A stretch of 57,718 nucleotides of DNA from Chitinimonas viridis (GTDB taxonomy: Bacteria > Pseudomonadota > Gammaproteobacteria > Burkholderiales > Chitinimonadaceae), in NCBI RefSeq assembly GCF_030409555.1, contig NZ_JAUFPU010000008.1, positions 332,164 through 389,881 on the forward strand, written 5' to 3'. Positions 49,832 to 57,649 of the stretch are shown piece by piece. The position numbers were made by a program, and so were the translations under genes. Position 1 is the first letter of the stretch; each line of letters begins with the position of its first letter. Under the pieces are notes generated by a model. It searched no databases, was not told where the DNA came from, and saw nothing but the letters and a program-made list of their open reading frames with translations.

Positions 49832-52534
49832 ATGACCGAACAAAGACCTGATCCAGACCGTTTGCTGGAAGCCTTGCAGGCAGAGGCGATGGCCGCTGCG
49901 CGGGGCAAGCTGAAGATATTCTTTGGCGCCTGTGCCGGCGTAGGCAAGACCTACGCCATGTTGCAGGCTGCCAGGCAAAAGCTGAGCGAAGGCGTGGATG
50001 TATTGATAGGCATAGTCGAAACCCACGGCAGGGCTGAGACGGGGGCGCTGCTGGAGGGTTTGCCCCTGCTGCCCTCGCGCAAGATGCAATACCGCGACAA
50101 ATTGTTGGCCGAATTTGACCTTGACGCTGCACTGGCCAGCAAGCCTCGCCTGATCGTGGTGGACGAGTTAGCCCACAGCAATGTGGAGGGTAGCCGCCAT
50201 GCCAAGCGCTGGCAGGATGTGGAGGAGTTGCTGGCTGCAGGGATTGATGTCTACACCGCACTCAATGTGCAGCATCTGGACAGCCTGAACGACGTGGTGG
50301 GATCGATTACCGGGGTGCGGGTACGTGAAACGGTGCCTGACCAGGTTTTTGATGGGGCGGACGAAGTGACCTTGGTAGACCTGCCTCCGGATGAGCTGCT
50401 GGCGAGGCTGGCGGCCGGCAAGGTGTACTTGGCGGATGCAGCCGAGCGCGCAGCGCGCAACTTCTTTCGCAAGGGCAATCTGATTGCCCTGCGCGAGCTG
50501 GCCTTGCGCCGTACTGCCGACCGGGTGGATGCCCAGATGCGGGCCTATCGCGCCGATCGGGCCATTGCCAATGTCTGGCAGGCCAAGGAGCGCTTGGTGG
50601 TGTGCGTGGGCATGGGGAGCAGCGGCGAGAAGCTGGTACGGGCGGCGGCCCGGCTGGCAGCTAAACTGCAGGCCGACTGGATTGCGGTGTATGTGGAGAC
50701 ACCATCCCTGCAACGGCTACCGGCAGAGCGACGGGCGCGGGTATTGGAAACATTGAAATTGGCCGAAGAGCTGGGGGCCGAGACGGCGACATTGGCGGGT
50801 TCCGATGCAGCCAGAACCCTGGCCGCCTATGCCCGCAGCCGTAATGCCAGCAAGCTGGTGATAGGCCATAGGCTGAAGGCCGGCTGGCGCCGCAAGCTAC
50901 TGCCCGGTCTGGCCGACCAGTTGGCAGAACAGGCAGTGGAGCTGGATCTTTACCTGGTGGGGGGGGATGACACCAACGCGCTGGGCGAGCGGGACGCGCG
51001 CGGCAGACCAGCGCGACCAGACTGGCGCGGCTATGCCTGGGCAACTGCCTATGTGGCGGTGACCACGCTGCTGGCCACGCCGCTGCTGTCGGTTTTTGAC
51101 CTGGCCAATGTGGTGATGGTGTTCCTGCTGGCTGTGGTGGGCGCCGCGCTGCGGTATGGGCGTGGGCCGGGTGCCTGGGCGGCGCTGGCGGCAGTGCTGA
51201 GCTTTGATTTTTTCTTCGTGCCGCCGCGTTTTACCTTTGCGGTGAGTGATACACAGTATGTACTGACCTTTGCCTTGATGCTGGGGGTGGCCCTGGTCAT
51301 CGGCCAACTGGCTGCCAAGCTGCGCTTCGAGGCCGATGTGGCACGTCAGCGCGAGCGACGGGCGGACGAACTGGCCGGGCTGGCTCGTGAGCTATCGGGT
51401 GCGCTGACGACAGAGCAGATCGTGGGCACGGCACTGGAACGGTTGCAAGGGGTTTTCCATGCCCGCTGTGCAGTGCTGCTGCCGGATTCACACGAGCGGG
51501 TGCGCTCCACGACGGTAGGGCCGCATACGCTTGGCGAGCGAGAGGGCTTGCAGGCCGATAGCGAGATTGCCCAATGGGTGTATGACCACCAGCAAGCTGC
51601 GGGGCAGGGTACCCAAACCCTGCCAGCCAGCCCGGCGCACTACCTGCCGCTCAAGGCACCCATGCGCACGCGCGGCGTGCTGGCACTGCAGGCGACCGAC
51701 CCCACGCTGCTGGACGAACCCGAGGACAGGCGCCTGTTGGAAGCCTGTGCCGCCCAGGTGGCATTGGCACTGGAGCGGGTACATTTCGTGGAAGTAGCGC
51801 AGGATGCGCTGGTCAGCATGGAAGGTGAGCGCCTGCGCAATGGGCTACTGACCGCCGTCTCGCATGATTTACGCACCCCCCTGACGGCATTGGTGGGGCT
51901 GGCCGATACCCTGGGGCGCGAGGGATTGAGCGAGGCCAGCCGCCAGGAGCTGACGCTGGCGGTGGGCGACAAGGCCAGGGGCATGGCCGAACTGGTAGGC
52001 AAGCTGCTGGACATGGCGCGTTTGCAATCGGGAGCGGTAGAGCTGCGGCGGGATTGGCACTCGCTGGAAGAAGTGCTGGGTTCGGCACGGCGCCAGTTGG
52101 ACGCGGTGCTGGCAGGCCACAGGGTGGTGAGTCAGTTGCCGCCTGATCTGCCGCTGTGCGAGTTCGACCCGGTATTGCTGGAGCGGGTGCTGGTGAACTT
52201 GCTGGATAATGCTGCCAAGTACACCCCTGCCGGCAGCGAAATCTGCATACGGGCGCAGCACCGTGGCGATCTGTTGCGGGTGGTGGTGGAGGACAATGGC
52301 CCAGGCCTGCCAGATGGGCGCGAGGAGCGCTTGTTCGGCAAGTTCGAGCGTGGCGACAATGAATCAGCACTGCCTGGTGTGGGGCTGGGCCTCGCCATTT
52401 GCCGCGCCATCATCGAGGCACATGGCGGCCGCATCCATGCCGAGAACCGCTCGGAAGGCGGTGCCCGTTTTGTTTTCACCTTGCCACTTGGCACGCCGCC
52501 GTCGATGGCGGAGGCCGAGCTGGCCCCACATTGA
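49832..52534 (+). CDS. kdpD: Potassium sensor histidine kinase KdpD
   Basis: 900 residues. N-terminal KdpD domain with Walker A FGACAGVGKT (31-40) and DELAHSN; USP-like domain (about 250-370); four membrane segments (about 405-500); GAF-like part (about 525-655); kinase core with His678 (SHDLRTPLTAL), LLDNAAKYTPAG and the G boxes. It phosphorylates KdpE when potassium is limiting. E. coli KdpD is stimulated by dephosphorylated EIIA-Ntr; an EIIA-Ntr-like gene lies downstream here. Confidence 0.97.
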   Translation: MTEQRPDPDRLLEALQAEAMAAARGKLKIFFGACAGVGKTYAMLQAARQKLSEGVDVLIGIVETHGRAETGALLEGLPLLPSRKMQYRDKLLAEFDLDAALASKPRLIVVDELAHSNVEGSRHAKRWQDVEELLAAGIDVYTALNVQHLDSLNDVVGSITGVRVRETVPDQVFDGADEVTLVDLPPDELLARLAAGKVYLADAAERAARNFFRKGNLIALRELALRRTADRVDAQMRAYRADRAIANVWQAKERLVVCVGMGSSGEKLVRAAARLAAKLQADWIAVYVETPSLQRLPAERRARVLETLKLAEELGAETATLAGSDAARTLAAYARSRNASKLVIGHRLKAGWRRKLLPGLADQLAEQAVELDLYLVGGDDTNALGERDARGRPARPDWRGYAWATAYVAVTTLLATPLLSVFDLANVVMVFLLAVVGAALRYGRGPGAWAALAAVLSFDFFFVPPRFTFAVSDTQYVLTFALMLGVALVIGQLAAKLRFEADVARQRERRADELAGLARELSGALTTEQIVGTALERLQGVFHARCAVLLPDSHERVRSTTVGPHTLGEREGLQADSEIAQWVYDHQQAAGQGTQTLPASPAHYLPLKAPMRTRGVLALQATDPTLLDEPEDRRLLEACAAQVALALERVHFVEVAQDALVSMEGERLRNGLLTAVSHDLRTPLTALVGLADTLGREGLSEASRQELTLAVGDKARGMAELVGKLLDMARLQSGAVELRRDWHSLEEVLGSARRQLDAVLAGHRVVSQLPPDLPLCEFDPVLLERVLVNLLDNAAKYTPAGSEICIRAQHRGDLLRVVVEDNGPGLPDGREERLFGKFERGDNESALPGVGLGLAICRAIIEAHGGRIHAENRSEGGARFVFTLPLGTPPSMAEAELAPH

Positions 52535-52541
52535 GCTGCCC

Positions 52542-53279
52542 ATGAGTGCGCAACGCTTGCTGATCGTCGAAGATGATCCCCATATCCGGCGCTTTGTCCG
52601 TACCGCGCTGGAAACCGAAGGTTTTACCGTGTTTGAGGCAGAGACCGTGGCCAGGGCGCTGATCGAGGCGGCCAGCCGCCAACCCGAGTTGTTTATCGTG
52701 GACCTTGGCCTGCCGGACCGTGACGGCCGCGAACTGATACGCGAGCTGCGCAACTGGACGCAAGCGCCGGTCATCGTGTTGTCGGCACGCGACCGCGAAG
52801 AAGAAAAAGTGGCGGCGCTAGACGCCGGTGCCGACGACTACCTGGTAAAACCTTTTGGCGTGCCGGAACTGCTGGCCCGCGTGCGGGCGCAACTGCGCCG
52901 TAATAGCGCCAGTATCCAGCCCAGTAGCGCCGTGGTGTGCTTTGGCGAGATCAGCGTGGACTTGGCAGGCCGCGAAGTCAGCCGTGGCGGCACGGCAGTC
53001 CACCTGACACCTATCGAATACCGTTTGCTATCGGCCCTGATCAAAAGCCATGGCCGGGTCATGACCCATCACCAGCTCCTGATGGCGGTTTGGGGGCCGA
53101 ATGCCAGTGGGCGCGATCATTATCTGCGCGTCTATATGGGCAATCTAAGGCAAAAACTGGAAGCGGACCCCAGCCAGCCCAGGCATTTTGTGACTGAGCT
53201 GGGGGTGGGGTACAGGCTGGTGGGAGTGGGGCATGAAGGCACGGGTGCCCACGATACCTCACGCTCTCAAGCAGCTTAG
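52542..53279 (+). CDS. kdpE: Response regulator KdpE
   Basis: 245 residues, 7 bp after kdpD. Receiver with Asp54 (FIVDLGLPDRDG), VLSARDREEEKVAALDAGADDYLVKPFG, then an OmpR-type winged helix (VHLTPIEYRLLSALI, RDHYLRVYMGNLRQKLE). Activates kdpFABC. A short Ser/Thr/Ala tail is extra. Inverted repeats at its end (AGCAGCT/AGCTGCT, 53270-53290; GGCGCAC/GTGCGCC, 53304-53336) may mark the transcript end. Confidence 0.96.
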   Translation: MSAQRLLIVEDDPHIRRFVRTALETEGFTVFEAETVARALIEAASRQPELFIVDLGLPDRDGRELIRELRNWTQAPVIVLSARDREEEKVAALDAGADDYLVKPFGVPELLARVRAQLRRNSASIQPSSAVVCFGEISVDLAGREVSRGGTAVHLTPIEYRLLSALIKSHGRVMTHHQLLMAVWGPNASGRDHYLRVYMGNLRQKLEADPSQPRHFVTELGVGYRLVGVGHEGTGAHDTSRSQAA

Positions 53280-53359
53280 CCGCAGCTGCTCCCTAGCGTG
53301 TTTGGCGCACTGTGGCGCGCTCGCCGTGGGTGCGCCATCGGGCAGTCGGATCAAACCCA

Positions 53360-53425
53360 CTTTATGCAATCTTTAGCTGCGTGGCACCGCTCTATATGCC
53401 TTCTTTACGTCCAGCCACATAAACT
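53360..53425 (+). promoter_or_regulatory. Second KdpE-type promoter module, before the EIIA-Ntr-like gene
   Basis: CTTTATGCAATCTTTA (53360-53375) and TCTTTACG (53402-53409) reproduce the kdp promoter module at 44699-44748 with the same 42-bp offset, and TAAACT (53420-53425) lies at the same place as the putative -10 of kdp. It stands about 350 bp before the next gene (53773), the gap being filled by repeats. Confidence 0.6.
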
Positions 53426-53430
53426 TTCCT

Positions 53431-53542
53431 GGCGATACCGGATATAGCAACGCTTGCAAGCACAAGCACAAGCACAAGCACAAGCACAAGCACAAGCACA
53501 AGCACAAGCGCAATCCAGGCACTTCTCTCATCCGGTATCGCC
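53431..53542. repeat. Hexanucleotide repeat (CACAAG)8 flanked by a 13-bp inverted repeat
   Basis: Eight CACAAG units run from 53461 to 53508, with partial units on both sides. GGCGATACCGGAT (53431-53443) and ATCCGGTATCGCC (53530-53542) are perfect inverted copies, so the tract sits in the loop of a possible large hairpin. The number of units may vary between cells by replication slippage. Confidence 0.9.
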
Positions 53543-53556
53543 CCGCTGTGGCAATA

Positions 53557-53727
53557 GAGCCTGTTCAATGTTTTTTCGCCGTGTCGCGGCCCGCTGGGTT
53601 CGCAACCTTGCCGGATGAAGGGCAAGGCGCAAGTCGCGCAGCGGTACGGGTACCGTCAGCGGCTTGCAACGCCGCCATTCGCCGGCAAGGCTGCGAACGA
53701 CACGACGAAAAGACATTGAACAGGCTC
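53557..53727. repeat. 171-bp MITE-like palindromic element
   Basis: Perfect 14-bp ends GAGCCTGTTCAATG (53557-53570) and CATTGAACAGGCTC (53714-53727); inverted similarity continues inward (TTTTCG, CGTGTCG, TTCGCA, CCTTGCCGG on both arms). The centre has another dyad, CGGTAC-G-GGTACCG region (about 53642-53656). The ends match the 49-bp elements at 25622 and 48910. No coding frame; likely a non-autonomous mobile or structural repeat. Confidence 0.85.
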
Positions 53728-53772
53728 TTGGGGCGCGGGTTTGCAAGCCCCGGCCGGACGTAGGGAATAACC

Positions 53773-54231
53773 ATGAATACCTTGGCCCGAATGTGTCCTG
53801 TAGAGGACATCCTGCTTGATGCGAAGGTGCAGAACAGGCACCAATTGTTTGAGTATGTGGCGCGGCACCTGCAGCGGCGTTATGGCCTGGCAGCCGAGCC
53901 CATCATCGGTAGCCTGGAAGCGCGGGAGCGCATGGGTTCGACCGCATTGGGGCAGGGGGTGGCCATACCCCACGCCCGCTTGTCCGATCTTTCCGCCCCG
54001 CTGGCGGTGTTCATCCGCCCCGAACTGCCCATAGCCTTTGATGCGCCAGACGGCAAGCCGGTCGGCGAGCTCATCCTCTTGCTGGTTCCCCAGCATGCCA
54101 GCCAGGATCACCTGCAAATTCTCGCCGATGCGGCCCGGCTATTCTGCGAGCGATCATTCCGCGCCTTGCTGCGCGCTGCTGCCACTCCCTTCGATGTGCG
54201 TCGTATTCTGCTCGAAAGCCAAGCATCATGA
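53773..54231 (+). CDS. EIIA-Ntr / fructose-type PTS IIA domain protein
   Basis: 152 residues. PTS EIIA type 2 fold: LEARERMGSTALGQGVAIPHARL with phosphorylation site His67, then FIRPELPIAFDAPDGKPVGELILLLVP and HLQILADAARLF. Closest in appearance to PtsN (EIIA-Ntr), which in E. coli regulates potassium uptake through KdpD and TrkA. Here it lies downstream of kdpE and behind a KdpE-type site, so it may feed back on the Kdp sensor. It overlaps the next gene by 4 bp (ATGA). Confidence 0.9.
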   Translation: MNTLARMCPVEDILLDAKVQNRHQLFEYVARHLQRRYGLAAEPIIGSLEARERMGSTALGQGVAIPHARLSDLSAPLAVFIRPELPIAFDAPDGKPVGELILLLVPQHASQDHLQILADAARLFCERSFRALLRAAATPFDVRRILLESQAS

Positions 54232-55190
54232 CTCCCAATGTCCGTCATTTCACCGGTATGGCGACACCCGCCAAGGCAAACGCCCAGACCTATCTGCAAG
54301 GCCTCAATGCTGATCTGCTGGCGGGATCGCTACCCTTTGTCCAGGCCTTGCAACAGCAGACGGTGGTAGTGGTCTTTGCTGGTACGGCCAGCTACGACCC
54401 CGCCATACGGCAGACCTTTGCCCAGGACATCAGCCTGCTTGCCATGATGGGGGCGCAGGCCGTACTGATACATGGTGGCGCCCCTGCCTTCCATGCGGCA
54501 GGGGGCGCCAGCCTGGTCGAGCGGGTGGCGACCCAGGTGACGAGGACGGCCTTGGCTGAAATCAATCTGGAACTGGTGCGGCTGATCAATCAGGACGGTC
54601 CGAGAGCAATTGGCCTTGCCGGGCAGGATGGTCAGTTGCTGCGCGCCGCCCCGCCCGCAGCGGCTGGCCGGGCCGCAGAAGTTGCCACGCTGGATGCCAG
54701 CCTGCTGCAGATCATGCAGGCCAATGGCTTGCTGCCTGTGATCATGCCGATGGCGCCCGACGCGGATGGCAACGATCAGTTATTGGTGCCGGAACAAATC
54801 GGCAGCCTGCTGGCCCAGCGCTTGAAGGCCAACACACTGGTACTGATGGTGAACGGCGACGTGCTGCATGCGGTGGATAGCCATGATGGCTTGAACAGCC
54901 GTGCCCAATTGGAGGTCTGGCTGGGCGAGCACTCAGAGGCACTTGGTGCGACTACGGTGCGTGCTGCCCTGGATGCGCTGAGCCATGGTGTGAGTACCGT
55001 ACATCTGGTGGAGGCGGGTGTACCGCATACCCTGCTTGGCCAGCTGTTGACGGAGGAGGGCTGTGGTATGGCCCTATGCCACCGCAGCGGCGCCAGCCTG
55101 TTGGCGGACAGCTCGCGGTACTTTCACGATTGCGACAGCTTGCTACGGCCGGATTTCCAGGTTGAGCGCAAGCGTGTTGTGCGTTTCTGA
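54228..55190 (+). CDS. ArgB/ArgA-like amino acid kinase superfamily protein, probably inactive as kinase
   Basis: 320 residues, coupled to the EIIA-like gene. The amino acid kinase fold is recognisable: FAQDISLLAMMGAQAVLIHGG, LVRLINQDGPRAIGLAGQDGQLL, and GVSTVHLVEAGVPHTLLGQLLTEEG, which align with N-acetylglutamate kinase and the N-terminal part of ArgA. Key positions are lost: the KxGG phosphate loop reads VVVVFAGTASYDP without lysine, HGGG is HGGA, and the late lysine of the ArgB active site is absent. Probably a regulatory or amino acid-binding homologue; the real acetylglutamate kinase should be elsewhere. Confidence 0.78.
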   Translation: MTPNVRHFTGMATPAKANAQTYLQGLNADLLAGSLPFVQALQQQTVVVVFAGTASYDPAIRQTFAQDISLLAMMGAQAVLIHGGAPAFHAAGGASLVERVATQVTRTALAEINLELVRLINQDGPRAIGLAGQDGQLLRAAPPAAAGRAAEVATLDASLLQIMQANGLLPVIMPMAPDADGNDQLLVPEQIGSLLAQRLKANTLVLMVNGDVLHAVDSHDGLNSRAQLEVWLGEHSEALGATTVRAALDALSHGVSTVHLVEAGVPHTLLGQLLTEEGCGMALCHRSGASLLADSSRYFHDCDSLLRPDFQVERKRVVRF

Positions 55191-55236
55191 GGTGCCGGGC
55201 ATATACCGTGACTTGCACGAGCGACACGCGACACGA

Positions 55237-56526
55237 CTAGAAATAGTCACGCAGCCTGTACCAGGCCATGCCTAGCACCAGGCTGGGCATGCGCAGCAGT
55301 TTGCCGCCTGGGAAAGGGTGGTGGTTGATCTGGCTGAACAGGTCCAGTCGCTCATTCTGGCCGGCAATGGCCTCGGCGATCAGCCGGCCGGCGAGGCCGG
55401 TCACGGCAACGCCGTGGCCGGAGAAACCCTGGCAGAAATAGACATTGGGAGACAGCCTGCCCCAGTGCGGCGCGCGGCTCATGGTGATATCAACAAAGCC
55501 ACCCCAGGCATGGTCTATCCGGACATCGGCAAGCTGGGGGAATACCCGCAGCATGTCGCTGCGCATGGCGCTGGCCAAATTGGGTGGGGGCAGGCCGGAG
55601 TAGCTGACCTTGCCGCCAAACAGCAGTCTATGGTCGCGGGTGAGGCGGTAGTAATCCAGTACGAACTGGGTGTCGGCCACGGCAAAGTTCGGGTTGATCA
55701 AGGATTGCGCGCGGGCTTCCCCCAGTGGCTCGGTGGTGATGACATAGGTGCCCACTGGCATGATCTTGTTGCCCAAGGGGGGCACCAGATCGCCCATGGA
55801 GACATTGGCCGCCAGGATCAGCTGCTTGCAGCTCACCACGCCGCTGGCGGTATGGACCTTGGCTTGGGCGCCTTGCTCGATACGGATAACCGGTGTGTTC
55901 TCGTACAGGCGGGCACCGGCGGTATGCGCTGCACGGGCCAGCCCAAGGGCGTATTTGAGCGGATGGATATGACCCCCCAGGGCGTCGTACAGTCCACCGC
56001 AATAGCGTGGGCTATCCAGATGCTGGCGCAGCTCGGCTTTATCCCACAGCGTGTAGTGGCGGTAGCCGAAGCGACGTTCGGCCTCGGCCTGCCACTGCAC
56101 CAGTTCCTCGAACTTGGCCGGTTTGACGGCGGCCAGGGTGTGGCCGCGCTCCCAGTCGCAATCGATCTGATGGCGCTGTATGCGCTCCTCAATGATGTCT
56201 ATGGCTTCCAGCGACATGTCCCACATGGCCTTGGCTGCAGTCTCGCCAGCTGCCCGGCTGAGGGTATCCATATCGCATGCATAGCCGTTGATGACCTGGC
56301 CGCCATTGCGGCCCGATGCGCCATGACTGAGGCGGGAGCCCTCCAGCAGTACCACGCTATAGCCACGTTCGGCCAGGTTCAAGGCGCTGGACAGCCCTGC
56401 CAGGCCACCGCCAACCACGCAGATATCGCACTGCATGCTGCCGTCCAGGGCGGGGTAGCTGGGGATGTCGGGCGTGCTGGCGACGTAGTAGGAGTCGATA
56501 TGAGGCTGGCGATCGTACTTCAGCAT
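55237..56526 (-). CDS. puuB: FAD-dependent oxidoreductase, gamma-glutamylputrescine oxidase-like
   Basis: 429 residues from the ATG at 56526. DAO family: dinucleotide motif CVVGGGLAGLSSALNLAERG (about 35-54), HGASGRNGGQVINGY with the usual flavin region, PVGTYVITTEPLG, and the C-terminal YFCQGFSGHGVAVTGLAGRLIAEAI. The N terminus (QPHIDSYYVAST) is typical of PuuB, which oxidises gamma-glutamylputrescine in putrescine breakdown. No other puu genes are adjacent, so substrate remains open within amine/amino acid oxidases. Confidence 0.9.
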   Translation of the reverse strand: MLKYDRQPHIDSYYVASTPDIPSYPALDGSMQCDICVVGGGLAGLSSALNLAERGYSVVLLEGSRLSHGASGRNGGQVINGYACDMDTLSRAAGETAAKAMWDMSLEAIDIIEERIQRHQIDCDWERGHTLAAVKPAKFEELVQWQAEAERRFGYRHYTLWDKAELRQHLDSPRYCGGLYDALGGHIHPLKYALGLARAAHTAGARLYENTPVIRIEQGAQAKVHTASGVVSCKQLILAANVSMGDLVPPLGNKIMPVGTYVITTEPLGEARAQSLINPNFAVADTQFVLDYYRLTRDHRLLFGGKVSYSGLPPPNLASAMRSDMLRVFPQLADVRIDHAWGGFVDITMSRAPHWGRLSPNVYFCQGFSGHGVAVTGLAGRLIAEAIAGQNERLDLFSQINHHPFPGGKLLRMPSLVLGMAWYRLRDYF

Positions 56527-56671
56527 GGTGGGTTTCCGGGCGTGGTCGGCGTACTGGCAGCAAGCTAGCACTGTTGAATATGCTTTACAAGCCGATGCGG
56601 ATATCGCACGGCCGGCAAAACGGATGTCGCTTATCTACACTGTTTGCACAAGCACAAACCCGGAGGTCTCC

Positions 56672-57144
56672 ATGAGTAAGGCCACACGCGCCATCCCTGA
56701 TGGCTATTACAGCATCACGCCCTACATCACCGTCCATGACGGCCATGCAGCGTTGGATTTCTACCAGCGTGCCTTTGGTGCAACAGTGGTCCTGACCATG
56801 CCGGACGAGGCCGGCAAGATTGCGCATGCCGAGATACAGTTGGCAATTCCAGGGTGATGCTGTCGGATGAATTCCCCGCCTGGGGCGCCATCAGCCCGCA
56901 TACCCTCAAGGGCCGCACCAGTACCCTGATGTTCTATGTGGAAGACGTGGATGCCATGGTGGCGCAGGCAGTAGATGCCGGTGGTAGCCTGGACAGGCCG
57001 GTGGCCGACCAGTTCTATGGCGACAGGGTGGGTAGTGTGTCCGATCCATTTGGGCATAGCTGGCATATCGCCACCCATCTGGAAGACCTGACCGAGGCCG
57101 AGCTGCAGGAACGCATGAAAACCTGGTCGGCCGAGAACCCCTGA
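56672..57144 (+). pseudogene. VOC (glyoxalase/PhnB-like) family protein, frameshifted
   Basis: GGAGG lies before the ATG at 56672. The first part reads YYSITPYITVHDGHAALDFY to AEIQL at about 56841; one G is missing (TTGGCAAT where TTGGGCAAT is expected), giving an early TGA at 56855. With the base restored the frame continues GNSRVMLSDEFPAWGA through LMFYVEDVDAMVAQ and VSDPFGHSWHIATH to 57144, a complete 158-residue PhnB-like VOC protein. Either a recent inactivation or a sequencing error in a G run; the second part is well conserved. Confidence 0.85.
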
Positions 57145-57159
57145 GCCGCATGCGCCACA

Positions 57160-57639
57160 ATGTTCGGAGTGCCCATCTTGTCCAAACGATTAACTGCTTT
57201 GCTGATTGCCGCCATGAGCCTGACCTTGAGTATGACCGCTACTGCCGCTGAATTGGACCCCAAGGCCTTGCAAGCGCAGGTGGCTGACGCCGAACGGGCT
57301 TTTGCCAAATCCATGGCGGATCGTGATCACGTGGCTTTCAGCGGTTTTCTGTCTGATGAAGCCGTGTTTTTTGGAGGCGGCAAGGTGCTGCATGGCAAGG
57401 CACAGGTGGCTGCGGGCTGGAAGGGTTTCTTTGAGGGCGCGGCTGCGCCGTTTTCCTGGGAACCCCAATCGGTAGAGGTGCTGGCCTCGGGCACACTGGC
57501 GCATAGCAGTGGGCCGGTGCGCGACCCTGCTGGCAAGATCGTGGCGACCTTCAATTCAGTCTGGCGGCAAGAGGCGCCCGGTGTCTGGAAGGTGGTGTTC
57601 GATAAGGGCAACCCGGTGTGCGATTGCACCAAACCCTAA
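57160..57639 (+). CDS. Secreted SnoaL/DUF4440-like protein
   Basis: 159 residues from the ATG at 57160, or 153 from a TTG at 57178 with GGAG 8 bp upstream, which gives a cleaner signal peptide (KRLTALLIAAMSLTLSMTATAA region, given approximately). The mature part has the NTF2-like pattern: VADAERAFAKSMADRDHVAFSGFLSDEAVFF (in part), GKAQVAAGWKGFF, and WRQEAPGVWKVVFDKG with a CDC at the end. Members have varied or no known activity. Confidence 0.78.
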   Translation: MFGVPILSKRLTALLIAAMSLTLSMTATAAELDPKALQAQVADAERAFAKSMADRDHVAFSGFLSDEAVFFGGGKVLHGKAQVAAGWKGFFEGAAAPFSWEPQSVEVLASGTLAHSSGPVRDPAGKIVATFNSVWRQEAPGVWKVVFDKGNPVCDCTKP

Positions 57640-57649
57640 GGTGATCACT

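Noticed and set aside
52209..52541. Longer KdpE beginning inside kdpD
   Set aside because: The added part is out-of-frame kdpD coding sequence; MSAQRLLIVEDD at 52542 is the normal receiver start.
53461..53508. Tandem CACAAG tract as a CRISPR array
   Set aside because: Units are 6 bp without spacers and no cas genes are present.
53392..53625. Minus-strand frame with a long Leu-Val repeat
   Set aside because: The Leu-Val run is only the CACAAG tandem repeat read in reverse; no ribosome site and the rest is repeat-element sequence.
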